DNA from: Pterois miles
Lineage: Eukaryota > Chordata > Actinopteri > Perciformes > Scorpaenidae
Assembly: GCA_947000775.1 (NCBI GenBank)
Contig: CAMQGK010000253.1
Span: 124,001 to 188,000 of the forward strand
Direction of reading: 5' to 3'
Length of the DNA stretch: 64,000 bases
Each line of letters begins with the position of its first letter. The stretch's first letter is position 1. Below are positions 20,786-32,540 of the stretch, one piece after another. Both the position numbers and the translations under genes were made by a program. The notes under the pieces are model-generated. The model was not told the origin of the DNA and ran no database searches. It saw only the letters and a program-made list of their open reading frames with translations.

Positions 20786-22972
20786 CTCCCCAAAAACATT
20801 GTCCTTAGTCTTTACAACACCTTTTCAAGTGGACTCGAGTACAGATCACCGAACCGTGCCCGAGTACAGTACGGAGCGTTCACACTAATCAAAGGACCTG
20901 CACTTTGGGGTCAAGTCTACTCAGATCCAGGCCTGGCTCCCTGATGCGAAAGCCTCCTAAATATCTGCCACATATTTAAACAGTCTACCAATGTTGATAA
21001 ACAACCATGGCTTTGTATTTTTTTTTTTTTTTAAAACTTCATTTCACAAGCTCCAAGTCTTTTTTGAGCCTCATTTGACCCCTTAGATTTGATATTAAAC
21101 TGAATCAGCCCCGAGCTGGATTGACTTCTATAATGCCATCACAAATGTGGGACTGTGTAACCGCTAACTACGATTAAACGACAGCCAAAGCTGTTGACAA
21201 GCTAATAAATGCTTTACCACTGTCCATCACGCCATATCACTTAAATGTAAAACACCCACGGGTTACTGTAACACACTCCACTTCTGATGGTATTTTATAA
21301 GCTGGTAAGTGTGACGTAACATTGACTTTCTGTCAGTTTCAGCTCAGGAAAGTGGTGGTTGATAGGATGCTGGAAATTTGGGTTTGAATACCGTGTGAGG
21401 AGGAATTTTGTTTATTGGGGTGGGAGCTATAGGGGATAACAGATAGTTAATTAATTTATTAACATGTCTAATCAGATGTGAATGATAGCCTAGTTTGTAT
21501 GCTGGGGGATGTCTTTCAGATGTGTGTGAAAGATACTCTGTCAGATGAAGTGTGTGACAAGTTATTTTAAAGAGCAACATTAAATTTTAAGAAGAAAATG
21601 AGCGAGAACATCTACAAAGGGTCTGTCACGACCTTGAGTCAAACTTTGGCAGATAAGGCTGAATTGTAATTTCATAAGCTCATTGTCTTACTGCTGAGCT
21701 GTGTAATGCACTGTGAAAACTTACAGACCCCAATTATTTTTCTGTATTTAATTCATCTCTCGCTCAGTTGCGGCTGACTTTCGCTGAAAGATGAAAAGGC
21801 CACCGACTATTTACTGAGCTGAAAGATATTCCAATTAGTCCACATTTAGGGGAGTTGATTAGTTTGGTTGGGGTGGGAGAGGAAGGATGAGGGAGGTGGG
21901 GAGTAATTGTCATTTGGTCAGAATCTTGTTTTTTTTTTTTTTTTTGAGATAATGAATAAAGTTTGACTGGAGGGAAATGAACTTGACTGTTTAATGGTTT
22001 TGCCTCTAGGGGGCAGTGCAACGTTAGACATGAATATTTTCCTAAAGATGGTAAGAATTGTGATTCCTTTGTGTTAAAGCACAGAACTCATATATTATTT
22101 TTGATTAAAAAATGTGGACGACCCCTAGAAAAGCAACACATATTAGATTGACGTATCTCTTCTCCCAAACATTATGTGGTATAAAATGCTTTAGAGTACA
22201 TAAAGGGTCCACCCAGGACAAGCTGGTGTTTGGCTAAGAAAATGCTCTTACAGTAAAGCTGTCTAAAGGGCCACTTTGCTGATTTTTCAGCCTAAGTTTC
22301 ACTGTTCTAATGTGTAAAGGAAGTGTAAATATGAAACTCTAATTCCCTCTGCACTCTCAGAGCGTTGCCCTACTGCCTGTCTTTGCTGTCCATTAGATAA
22401 TGTAAAATGTGTCCGATAGCAGACAGCACACATTTTAATGAACTACAGTAGACCCAGCTCCAAGGAGGCTGGGAGGGAAGAGGACTTCCAAGAATCTTTC
22501 ACCACTTTGTTAGATCAGTAGTCCTCAGAGAAGTATATACTGGATCAAATGAAAACCAAAGTGTGTGGCCAAAAACAACAACTTATTTGACTGAAATGTA
22601 TGTAGCTTTTTATAAAATAAAATAGCTAGCTCTGTACAAAAGAAAAATAACATTTCTGGCCAGCTGCCGTATCAGCTACAAACAGGCCAGATGCATCATT
22701 AATCAATAATGTAACCACAGCAAATTAGATCACAGTGTAACACAGATCTGTTAGGATGCTAGTATAAGCCACACTCGTGTGTTTGTGCTCGCTGGAATCT
22801 AGCTGGCTGGTGTCATGAGGTGGGTTGGGTCAGAGCTCAGAGGGCAGTGTTTGTTATAAATAGTGTTGTAGTATTACTTTGACTATAGCAACAGTAGCGT
22901 TACCTACTACAGTTCCTGAGCTGTTGAAAAGATGAAAATAAAAGAAGATAAGTGAGAAGATGCAGTATATAC

Positions 22973-22975
<3 letters not shown>
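20786..22975. other. intergenic, no gene seen
   Basis: AT-rich sequence with T-runs near 21019-21031 and 21930-21945. A stretch near 20640-20950 (CTCGAGTACAG, GAACCGTGCCCGAGTACAGT) has the look of a small fish DNA element, but I could not fix its ends. No convincing ORF. Confidence 0.45.

Positions 22976-23052
<77 letters not shown>
22976..23052. repeat. (TA)n microsatellite
   Basis: About 38 TA units. Such tracts extrude cruciforms and are polymorphic. A poly-(I/Y) ORF across it is an artefact. Confidence 0.98.
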
Positions 23053-23058
<6 letters not shown>

Positions 23059-23084
23059 AATAATAAGTAGTAAAAATATATAAT

Positions 23085-23145
23085 ATAAGAGATAAGATAA
23101 GATATTCCTTTATTAGTCCCACAGTGGAGAAATTTACAATATACA
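23085..23145 (-). mobile_element. retroelement 3' tail (short)
   Basis: GATAAGATAAGATATTCCTT followed by TATTAGTCCCACAGTGGAGA is the reverse complement of the 3' end shared by many fish LINE/SINE copies. Only the tail remains, next to the TA tract. Confidence 0.6.
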
Positions 23146-23429
23146 TTTACATATATATAAGACTAAAAATTATATATATACATAAAATACTACAAATTAT
23201 CTTTTTTTTACTTTGTATACTGTATATTCTGCTGATATGAGCAGTTTTGCAGTATTGTATGTACATACTGTTAAACTGCCTATTATTTTTTTTAATTTGG
23301 GCTGTTTTTGTCAACATTTGCAAGGTTTTTGAAAGTACTGTGAAGACACTATCACCAAACAAGCTGTCAGAAAGACAAATACAAGCTTCAGTGAATTGTG
23401 TTGGTTCCACTCACTCGTGTTATTGACTG

Positions 23430-23985
23430 TAGAAACATTTGATTGGTTGTGTTTAACCGCTACACCCTAACTGCTTCACTATTGGTTAATCCCCTTCGAC
23501 GCCCCGCCTCGGCACCTGAGGTCAGAGTTCACGGTTAGCATCAAGTTAGGTTGAAGCTGTAAACAACAGAACCAGCGAGTCTCCTCTCCAGCTGGGAGCT
23601 AGCTAGTTAGCTCGCTGAAGTCGGGGAAATACAAGAAATTGTACCGGACAGAATGGAAGAAGAATGGACCAAACCTGAGCTGGACACTTGGACCGCCCCT
23701 GTCCCAGAAGTTAGCGCTAAAGCTCTGCAAGTATTGTAACACAGACATTAGAGCGCAATTTTGAAAGAACATGGGGCAAAAACAAGCACAAGTCCCGCTG
23801 TACATGCAGTGCAGCACCGAGGGGATCTGGTGCGGGTTAAAGCGTGACAAAATATTACCTAAAAACATCGGTAATTTAGGATTACAACCTACACTGCGTG
23901 CCACCATGGAAGACTTGTCGAATGTACTACAAGAGGAGATGGGAGCGTTCAAAATACACAAGACCAAGTGAAGACATTGGTGAGT
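23430..23985 (+). other. promoter-like stretch with C-x2-C ORF and splice donor
   Basis: Two ATTGGTT motifs (inverted CCAAT boxes) at about 23442 and 23481 lie in GC-richer DNA. They are followed by an open frame without ATG (about 23610-23758) reading LKSGKYKKLYRTEWKKNG, later CKYCNTDIRAQF, then a stop. The C-x2-C spacing recalls zinc-finger N-termini associated with hAT-type transposases, but the His pair is absent. The same frame reopens as a 66-codon ORF (23771-23971), and GGTGAGTCT at 23979 is a good donor. It may be a transposon-derived first exon or pseudogene. I do not recognise it. Confidence 0.25.
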
Positions 23986-24592
23986 CTCTCCTCATTCTCT
24001 GTACTGCGGTGAAACCACTGATATATCAGTGTGTGCTGTGTATATGTGTGAACTACCGATTACAGAAACACCACAAGTTTGTCAGTAATATCACATATCC
24101 GGGGCTAGCTGAACTAGCTTCTCGACGCTAATGCTAATGGACTGTCAGATGTAACCCGTTGCTACACGGGGCAGGTGTTACGCTCCGTTTTCACCCTGCT
24201 CAAAGAAAAGCAGCCTAGTCTACAGTTTATATGCTGTTTGCCACTCACTGAACATTATGGCTAACAAAGTGTGACTTAAAGAACATCTTTGCTACAGTAA
24301 ATGGTGGAGGCTGCGATGCGCTTACTTGCATAAATGGAGATTTTTCCCATCCTCTGTGATGTCCACCATAAATAGGCCAGGAGTTACTGAGTCTTACTGA
24401 GTCTTCTCATGTCCGATAGACACCTTCGAGTGCCAGCAGAGAAACATAGCATCAGGAGGCTTCTCAAGCGATCAGGCCATTGACTCTTTTTGGCTGGAAG
24501 TTGAAGCATTTGATGGAGGAATCCTGTGTTTTCAGGCATTAGCGCTGAGTGCCATCTGATTGCTCACTCTGCCAATATCCAGTACTCATGTT
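23986..24592. other. intergenic, nothing recognised
   Basis: No ORF, repeat or RNA gene that I can support. Confidence 0.4.
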
Positions 24593-24790
24593 AAAGTGGG
24601 GGGTAGGCAGAATATTTTTGGCATCATTGGATAAAAAAACCCATAATAACCTTTCAGCATATTGTAATTGAAGTGCTCTTAGAGAAAAGAGAGAAAATCA
24701 CAGCTCATTTTAGAGAGAGCGTTCCTATTGGCTGTGGTCCAGCTGGTGGGCGGTGCTTGGTATTTCCTCAGCAGATCTCAACATGGCTGC
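24593..24790 (-). mobile_element. fragment of GCTGCAG-ended element
   Basis: Reverse complement of sequence inside the 57704-58376 element. Shared phrases are GGAAATACCAAGCACCGCCC and AATTACAATATGCTGAAA when read on the minus strand. Only the right-hand third of the element is present. Confidence 0.75.
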
Positions 24791-24929
24791 ATTATTGCGT
24801 TATGAACTTTCCTCCACTCGTAGACGCTGATTCTGGGCAAAGGTAAGGAAATTTTTACGTGGCCTATTTGCTGTGCCTACCGTGCTATATAGAGGACTGA
24901 AAAAAAAGACTCGAAACATCAAGTAATAT

Positions 24930-25390
24930 GGTGTTAAATGCATCAAAAATAATATTTTAAATAAATAAATGTAGGCATTACTTAATGATAAAATGTGACA
25001 TGAACTGATATTTCTGTTTTAAGAAAGGTACAAAAAATACAGAAATAAATAAGTTTAGGGTAAATGAATTGTAGGAAAAATGCAAAGGGAAAATAATAAA
25101 TAAATAAATAAATAAATACATTTTAATAATAAATAATATTCTTTTTTATGTCTTATTGGTATTATTTATTAATTAAAAATATTTATTTATATATTTATTA
25201 TTTCCCCTTTGCATTTTTCCTACTGTTTATTTCCCCAAATGTATTTATTTCTGTATTATATTTCTCTGTTTCTCAAAACAACAGGCAACAACATCAGGTT
25301 ATATCACATTTGACCAATTAATTAATGTCTATATTTATTTTTATGAGTATTTTGATGTATTTAATGACATTAATTTATTTGTTGAGACTT
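24930..25390. repeat. AT-rich foldback, arms about 190 bp
   Basis: The left arm (GTAGGAAAAATGCAAAGGGA, then AATAATAAATAAATAAAT) is matched in inverse at about 25195-25232 (TCCCCTTTGCATTTTTCCTA). The match extends outward imperfectly to both ends (CAGAAATAAATA against TATTTATTTCTG). No coding capacity. Probably a MITE. Confidence 0.7.
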
Positions 25391-27166
25391 ATTTATTTAG
25401 ATTTTCTTTGATAGGTTGGGTTTTTTTGTGGCTCACGGCAGTATTTGATCACTTGTGGTTAAGAAACATTTCGCAGTTTGTATATTTGGCTGTCTGACTG
25501 CACTCTGTATGGGTTGCAATAGCTATCTAACATTTTACTTAATGACTTTACTTGATGTAGATATGAAGCTTTTTGTGTTTATGATGGGTTTTCTGTCGTT
25601 TATGCGGTGGTTTTACACTGGTCTTCTGGCAGGATTTATGATTTGAACATTTTTTTATTGAATTGTACTGGTTTTAAGTTGTGATTGGGCTGGAAGCTGT
25701 CAATCTGATCTGATCAACACTCCTTTCCAGCTGTGACTTGTCAAAATATCTGCTGTGAAAAAGGTATATATATGTATATTTATTTTTTACCACAACTGGA
25801 GGCAGAAATACTCTAATATACACTCACAGACACACATCCCTGATACACCATTAGCATTTGAAGTTATTGTTGATAATGTGTTGGCAAGTTACCGACACAT
25901 CCAGTCGGAGAACAACTTTAACATCTCATTAGAGTTTTGTTTCTGGCTTCCTGGGGAATGTAAATCCAAAAGTCATTTGCATTTTAGCTCTGGTTAGAAA
26001 CTCAGCTTCAGCTGTCCACCGTTCACTGACCTGACAAGTTAGTGTACACTGAATGATGTCTGCACTGCCAAATGAATAAACAGTATATTGTTTTATTATA
26101 TCAATTGTATTAGGCTTCCTGCTGCTGCTGTTGTTATTCTTTCAGGGGCTGTTCACATGCAGCGTCTGAAAATGCGTGGAAACACCAGCCGTGCAGCTTT
26201 CATTCTTTTATCTAATGTGCTTTTGGTGGTTGTGCTCCTGCTGTACCTGCCTTTACTAGGCAACCAAAACCTGCATGCTGTGATGATGATGATTAAATTG
26301 TGGACATTTAGCAGTAAAAGCCTCATTGACTCAACTAAACAAAGTCAAAACAAAGATAAATGGATTTACATCTCTGTAAATCTCTCACAGTAGCTTTACT
26401 GCTGTCAGTCTGGCTCACCTTTCAACCGGATCTTGTGACATACTTGGACGGAAAGGGTGAAGCAAGTAAAATAGTCCATGGGCCGGATCATAAAGCTCTG
26501 GGTGGCCCTGAATGAAAAGGATTACCTTCTCCTGCATATATTTACCATAGACTGTTACTTACGGACTAAATAAAAGCTGTGATCAGTAGTTTCTCGGGGC
26601 GACGCCGTTGTGCTTGAGAATGCATGCGTGTTGCATTTGAGCTCGCCTGCTGCGCATCTACATTGACAACAATGGATTTGATATGCAGCGTTTGAACGTC
26701 CCATTATGGTACTGAAACTCTGCCCCCGTCTCTTTGCTAACCTCTGATCCACAGGCTTCTATCCTTGGGGTTTTCTCGCTACATTTTAAGCCATTTGTGA
26801 ACTGCATGTAAAATGTGAACACTTTTGACAAAGGAGCAAAGAAAACAAACATGTTTTATTTTAGCATTCATCAGCAACACCTCCCGTGAGGTGTTGAAGT
26901 GACAATGGCTAATACTCATGGGCCATGTTGACACCGTTTACTGCCGGCTGAACATACCGTTGTGCATCAGGGCTTGTGAATCTTAATGATGTTAAAAAAA
27001 TGAAATGACTCATGATGACAATAGCTAATGGGATATACAGTTGTTACACAACTAGAAGCTGTCATCATGTTCACATTCAGTTTCTAGCCTATACAACTAT
27101 ACAATACAAAATCCTTTATTTAGAACATACAGTATAATCCTCCGATCAGTCCCCAGGTACAGAGCT

Positions 27167-27170
<4 letters not shown>
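25391..27170. other. intergenic, nothing recognised
   Basis: Several short ORFs, none with a recognisable domain. No repeat termini found. Confidence 0.4.

Positions 27171-27199
<29 letters not shown>
27171..27199. repeat. (TG)n microsatellite
   Basis: About 14 TG units, adjoining the hAT-like fragment that starts at about 27212. Confidence 0.97.
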
Positions 27200-27201
<2 letters not shown>

Positions 27202-27211
27202 ATGTGTGTCA

Positions 27212-27490
27212 AGGGCTGCCCTCTCTTAGTCAATTAGCTGACTAATCAATTGTTTTGTTATTAGTCCACTAAGATTTCTTTAGCTGATTGGTCTTTTTTA
27301 TGCTTTTTCATGCTGAATAACTTCTTTCCTAAGAAACTTATGAGCACATCTCTGGTAAACACAAGAGTTAAAGTGGCGCTTTTGTATGAATCTTTGTGGA
27401 AAAACTCAGTTTTACAGATCTGTCGATTAAATCAACTGATTGATTAGTTGATAGAATCGACTTGTCAGTTTGCTGAATTCCTTGGTCGAG
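27212..27490 (-). mobile_element. small element, inverted partner at 55510-55765
   Basis: Shares with 55510-55765, in reverse complement, the blocks CCACTAAGATTTCTT, CATGCTGAATAACTTCTTTC and AAACTCAGTTTTACAGATCT. The end GGGCTGCCCTCTCTTAGTCA resembles hAT-type termini. No ORF. Confidence 0.65.
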
Positions 27491-27649
27491 TGGTACGTGT
27501 GTGCACGTCAAAGATAAATGTGTGATTTCTCAAGTATTGTGCTAAATTCAGGATATACTGTATATATATAGATGCAGTATATATACGGTAATAGATACAG
27601 TATATATACATACACACTGTTTATATAGATATACAGTGTATATATACAC

Positions 27650-27905
27650 CAAATCCTTGGCCATCTTTCTGTCTGTGAACTCTCTCGGCCAGTGTGTGTG
27701 AAATGACACCTTCAAGCTGAGCTGAGACTGTGCGGATTCACTTTCAGTTTGTTCAGTTTCAGTTTCATCCGACTATGTATCGATAACATGCCGCTGATAC
27801 ACCAAAATGAACTTAATGGGTTTTATTTTCATTAAAAAAAAGAGAAGCAAAAAGACAGTGGGGGCGGTTCGCAATTCATGTAATAAAGTATTCAGTGTTA
27901 ACCTA
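27650..27905 (-). mobile_element. fragment of BED-hAT family (N-terminal region, antisense)
   Basis: CAAATCCTTGGCCATCTTTC and the following TGTGTGTGAAATGACACC parallel 42190-42290, and in reverse they parallel the start of the relic at 46240. This is a three-way match of one transposase family's 5' part. Confidence 0.55.
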
Positions 27906-28011
27906 TCACTGACATGGCATGCATAAAAATAATAATTAATTGGTTGTAATATTAATAATGATAATTAACATATCTGAGTAGGTTAGTAATCTCCTGTTTA
28001 AATGACTTTCC

Positions 28012-28894
28012 TTGAAGGGGAATGACGGCCATTTTTAAAACATTATTATTCTGGAGGCTATATAACATGATGGAAGAAATAATGCAGAGTGCAGCGTCAT
28101 CACGGTGAACAGTAACTGCCTGTCAGTGGCGATATGAATTAGTATAGAAATTCAAAAACATTTACAATATTAAATTATCATGCTGTCACTTTCTGAATCT
28201 GTTTTATGTTAACAGTAAACACTTGTAAGACAGGGAAACTGTGCAGTAACCTTCTAACTTCTTTCATTTTCCAGTAGTTATAGTTTATTTTAGTGCCGTC
28301 CACTGGAACGGAGAGATCCAGGACAGGATTTGGGCAGCAGCTAGCTAGTAGCAGCTCGTAGTTTCCACAGTGAGGATCAAAACACCATAAGTCAGACTAT
28401 TCCCATCTGCGCTATACATGGTCTACAAAAGTCCAGAATTAGCTATAGCTAATAATATTTTACTGTCTAGCTAGCTACCGATATGGCGTGCCTTTCACTA
28501 GCATGGTTGCTCGCTGCAGGACGACGGTCACGACATGAGCTGAAATCCTGTCATGGATCTCTCTGTTCCAGTGGACAGGACTTGCATAAACTATAACTGC
28601 AAGAAAATGAAAGAAGTCAGAATGATATGACGCAGTGTTTATTGTTAACATAAAATAGATCCAGAAAGTGACGGCGTGTTTATTTATATTTGCAAATGTT
28701 GAAATTTTATTCTCCCTTCAAATCGGCACTGACATGACGTTGCTGTTTACTGTGATGACGCTGCCGTCTTGTGGTTTCCTGGTGCATCCTCTCAATATGT
28801 GCGTTCATGACCAAGTTTCAGTATTTTTCCATCATGTTATATAGCCTCCAAAATAATAGCAATGTTTAAAAAATGGCCGTTGTTCCCCTTTAAG
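28012..28894. mobile_element. foldback element with about 320-360-bp arms
   Basis: It starts CTTGAAGGGGAATGACGGCC and ends GGCCGTTGTTCCCCTTTAAG, an inverted pair. The arms stay complementary through GAGGCTATATAACATGATGG, CTGTCACTTTCTGAATCTG and the ATCCATGACAGGATTT-type block to about 28335 and 28530. The central spacer is about 200 bases. No ORF. It is the most complete copy of the family in the window. Confidence 0.85.
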
Positions 28895-30291
28895 ATTGCT
28901 CGAAATTTCTGTGCCTTTTTAGGTCTTTTAATCTGGAAATCTTTTTCTGGTAATCTCCTGTTCATTATTCTCATTTTTGTCTCTTCTTTCCAATCTGAGC
29001 TTTAAAAAGTGAACTGATGGTACTTATTTTTCCCATCATCATTTCTCCTCTAATCTCTCCCCTCGGCATCGTTAATGTAGACACATTTGACACTCTGCTG
29101 TCTTATGTGGCTGATGTGGATCTTGCGCTGGAAAGGGCCACCTCCTTTATTCTCTCTCCACTCCTGAAGATGAGGGCCATTGTCTGAGAGCTTGTCACTC
29201 AGCGTGCGGCCTTTTGACGGTCGCTGAGACACAGCGCCGGGCTCATCTGCTGGCATTTTGTCTCGATGAGATGCAGCCAATTAGTGTGAGCCACTCGGCC
29301 CGGCGTCCGTCTGCAGCGACCCGAGGAATGAAAGAAGCAACAACAACACACACCTGGGTCAGCGCTTCCATCGCTCAAGTTCATGACAAATGGCAGCTTT
29401 CTGTAGACATGAGTCATAGTTTATTTATATTTCTTGAGAAAACTGTTTTTTTTTTTTTTTTTTTTCCTGTTGCAGCCACTTTAGCCCACAGGGATCATTA
29501 TGATACAATTTACTGACATTCTGGTATGATTTTATGTAAACCGCCGTTTCACAATGTGTATTACTCACTGTCATTACCGACGCTTTCAAAGCACTATCTG
29601 TGTGCTTTTACACAGCCGCTAAGTAGCTCCCGAATTGTATTTCAGGGACCTTCCCGGATCCATTGAGGGCTTCTAAGAAGTCCCCATCAAAGTGTGGATT
29701 AGTGGAAGCTATTTAAACCAGATAATGTGTAGTATTGGTTGTCTCATGCAAAGTTAGAGCTTAGTCTTTTTCACATATAAACTGTTAAATGAAGGTTTGT
29801 TGTAGGGATGCAAATTGTAAGCACTCGAAAAAAACATAGTAATTGTGTGTATACCAAACAATACCAAATGTGTTTTTTTTCCTTCAATCAAAGCCTTATT
29901 TCCACAGCAATATATTGCATATTGTCTGACACTCTCTAGCCTATAAACTGATAAAGATAGAGGCCTAGATATATTAAACACATGGAATATTACTGAATAT
30001 GGGATTACATGCAGAGCGCACTCCTAAAAATAATTTCTGCTATACACCGCTACCTAGTTTTATAAGAAATACACTCAAAAGCAATTAACTGTAACGCTGC
30101 AACAAGAGTATAGAACCGAACAAATATCTCAGACTTTGTCCCCATTTCTGCTCGTTCTTGGTGCTGTTGCATTGCTGCCACACCGCCCATTAATGTGCAT
30201 GTAGGAGAGTAAACGGTTATGAAACTGCAGTTTTTGAAACACTAAACACTAACAAACATGGCTTGAAGCAGAATTTTATGTTAGAAAAAAC
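28895..30291. other. intergenic; contains a unique GC-richer island
   Basis: 29040-29420 is non-repetitive and about half GC, with no long real ORF (possible regulatory DNA, see findings). 29441-29465 is a T-run. The remainder is AT-rich and unrecognised. Confidence 0.4.
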
Positions 30292-30670
30292 TAGAGCTGT
30301 CGATCAATTAAAATATTTAATCATGATTTATCACGATGGTCCATAGTTGGTTGTGATTAATCCCAGATTAATGACACGTTCTTAAGATGTTCTAAATGTA
30401 CCTTTCAGGGAGTGCTGCTTTATGCAAATGTATGTATATACATATATATATATTTAATATTGGAAATCAATTTACAGCACAAAACAATGACAAATATTGT
30501 CCAAAAAATAGGGATGCCCCGTTAATTGATTATTAACCTTTAAGTGCGTCTCATGCAGCAGTGCGCCAGCTGCAGTGTCTGAGCACAGCCGACAACTGAG
30601 TCAACAGCGATTGAAGGAATTAGTGGTGTTAAAACGAATTTGTGGTAACACGTTAACTTTGACAGCCATA
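30292..30670 (+). mobile_element. hAT-like element with 8-bp target duplication
   Basis: Termini TAGAGCTGTC and GACAGCCATA are flanked by GAAAAAAC (30284-30291) and GTAAAAAC (30671-30678), 7 of 8 identical. This is the best evidence in the window that the family makes 8-bp duplications like hAT elements. The family core is absent. Instead a foreign stretch (about 30510-30615) lies between the outer parts. Confidence 0.8.
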
Positions 30671-31499
30671 GTAAAAACATGAGTTTTAGAATTGATTGCA
30701 TCTATCATTTTTCTGTAACTTTTGACTTGTGGACTGAGGATTGAGACGATTAGAGAGAGTGAGGGCTGCATCACTGGTGCCGAGAGAAGGTGAAGGTGAG
30801 AGAAGGTGGACCGCATGCAAAGTTTATATAAATTATTGATTTGAATGTCAGTGTACGAATGAAACCTTTGAACTGTAGATCTCTAGAAAACACCTGCTCG
30901 GATGACACGAGATGTTCCAAGTATGACGTACTGCGTTCCAGCGTTGCCGGTCTGGAATCCCCTGGCGTTCCACTTTCCACCAGTATTCCTCCAGGCTTTG
31001 TATCCAGGGATGGGGAATGTCCCTTTAAAAGTGCTCAACCTCCGTGTCCGTGCTGCCAGCTAGAGCCGTGGCGGTGCTTATGCACGGCTGCAGCTCCCAG
31101 TGCCAGTGATAAAGTGCCTCTATCAGGCGCATCACCTTCAGCATGTGTTTCTGGCGTGGCTACCTCCACCGCCTCTCTCTGCACCCTTTGGTTTGCGAAT
31201 GCGAGTCCTTGAAACATCCTTTGAAAATACTTCATTCTACTGACATGTAACTACATGTTGCTTATATTTCAGATCATTATTTCACATGCTCCATCAAATT
31301 CTTACCGACCAATTAATCAATCATCGATTAATCATTAAAGGCTGTGTAAAGGAAATTCTTAGATTTGTTTCTAAACCTATTATAATTGTTGGAAAATAAT
31401 TACTGAAAATGTAATTAATGAAGATTAAGGGTGAATTTGTTGAGATGATCTGAAGTTATCAATGCCTTGCAGTTGAAATCAATGACCACTTGAAATTTA

Positions 31500-32042
31500 G
31501 TGTGTACAGGCACAAATTAAGTCTAATAAACTACAACAGAGGCTGTTCTTTCTTAGGAAATTGAATCATTTCAGAGTTGAACGTTGTATTCTTCAAATGT
31601 TGTATAACGCTGGTTTGCAGTGTTTTGTCGTTCGGTCTGATTTGCACCTTTGCTAATATGCGTGCTCAAGATCATGCCAAACTGCAGTGGACGATAAAGA
31701 CAGCAAGTAGAGTCATCGGGAACGATCAGGTGTCTGCGGCACAGCTGCATGGGGACCTTATTAAAACAAAAGCTGATCAGATCCTCAATGATCCTGCTCA
31801 TCCTGTCCATCAGAAATTCAAAAGGAGTAGCAGATCAAACAGCAGATTCCTGCAGCAAAAAATTAGATCACCAAGGTATATCTTGTACTGGTGGTATGGT
31901 ACTAGATGTTTTACTAATGTGAGTGGGGGGATTCATGAGGTGCTCTGTATGCATGTTTTTTTTTTTTAATGAGACATATGAACATATGACCATATGAATT
32001 TCCCCGTTTGGGATAATAAAGTTGACCTTGACCTTGACTGGA
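31500..32042 (+). mobile_element. non-LTR retrotransposon 3' fragment, frameshifted
   Basis: Translations in neighbouring frames give QQRLFFLRKLNHFRVERCIL, then LQWTIKTASRVIG, then ADQILNDPAHPVHQKF. This is the region after the reverse-transcriptase core in fish LINEs. The 3' end GGATAATAAAGTTGACCTTG with a TTGACC short tandem is a typical LINE tail. Several frame breaks make it a dead copy. Confidence 0.8.
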
Positions 32043-32174
32043 TTGTGGAGTTGGACTATTGTGTTTTTTTCGGTCGTGGCTTAAGACATGGCTCGATGAT
32101 GCAGCTGAGCCATCCTAATCAAAACCCCAGCCATCTTCAAAAACCTGGTTTTTGAGAGGCAAAACAAAAGGAAA

Positions 32175-32540
32175 ATGACAGGTGAGAGTGTGGAGGACCA
32201 GGGCCACAAAAGCAAGCATTTTGTCCACGGCCCCGGGAAGCGACACGATCCAGGCGGGGGCCGCTGTAAAGCTTGCGGCTGTGAGCCACCTTCACCCCAA
32301 GCTTTTCCAAGCTGTGCTAGAGCCGGTCACGGCAGGGGCCAACCAGTGCCGGGGAGAGGCCCCTCGAGGGGGTCCTCCCACGCTGAGTGTCCGTCCCTAA
32401 CCAGCCGAGTTGAATCCTCCGGCAGGCTGCATGGACTCCACCCTTTGGGCTGTAACCCAAACAACCCGACTCCGGGTTCCGTTACCGACCTGACACCGTC
32501 CACGGGCTGGGCCTCGATCAGAAGGACTCAGGCCCCTTAG
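32175..32540 (+). other. GC-rich ORF island, unrecognised
   Basis: Two overlapping + strand frames are open (121 codons at 32175-32540 and 72 codons at 32182-32400) in DNA markedly GC-richer than its surroundings. The proteins are rich in G, P, R and C with no domain I know. It directly follows the LINE fragment. It could be part of a retroelement, a processed pseudogene or chance; low support for a gene. Confidence 0.15.

Noticed and set aside
29214..29516. 100-codon ORF
   Set aside because: Ends in a poly-T stretch giving poly-Phe; no domain. The DNA is more interesting as possible regulatory sequence.
30841..31212. 123-codon Ser/Cys/Pro-rich ORF
   Set aside because: Low-complexity composition, no recognisable domain, antisense also open; likely chance.
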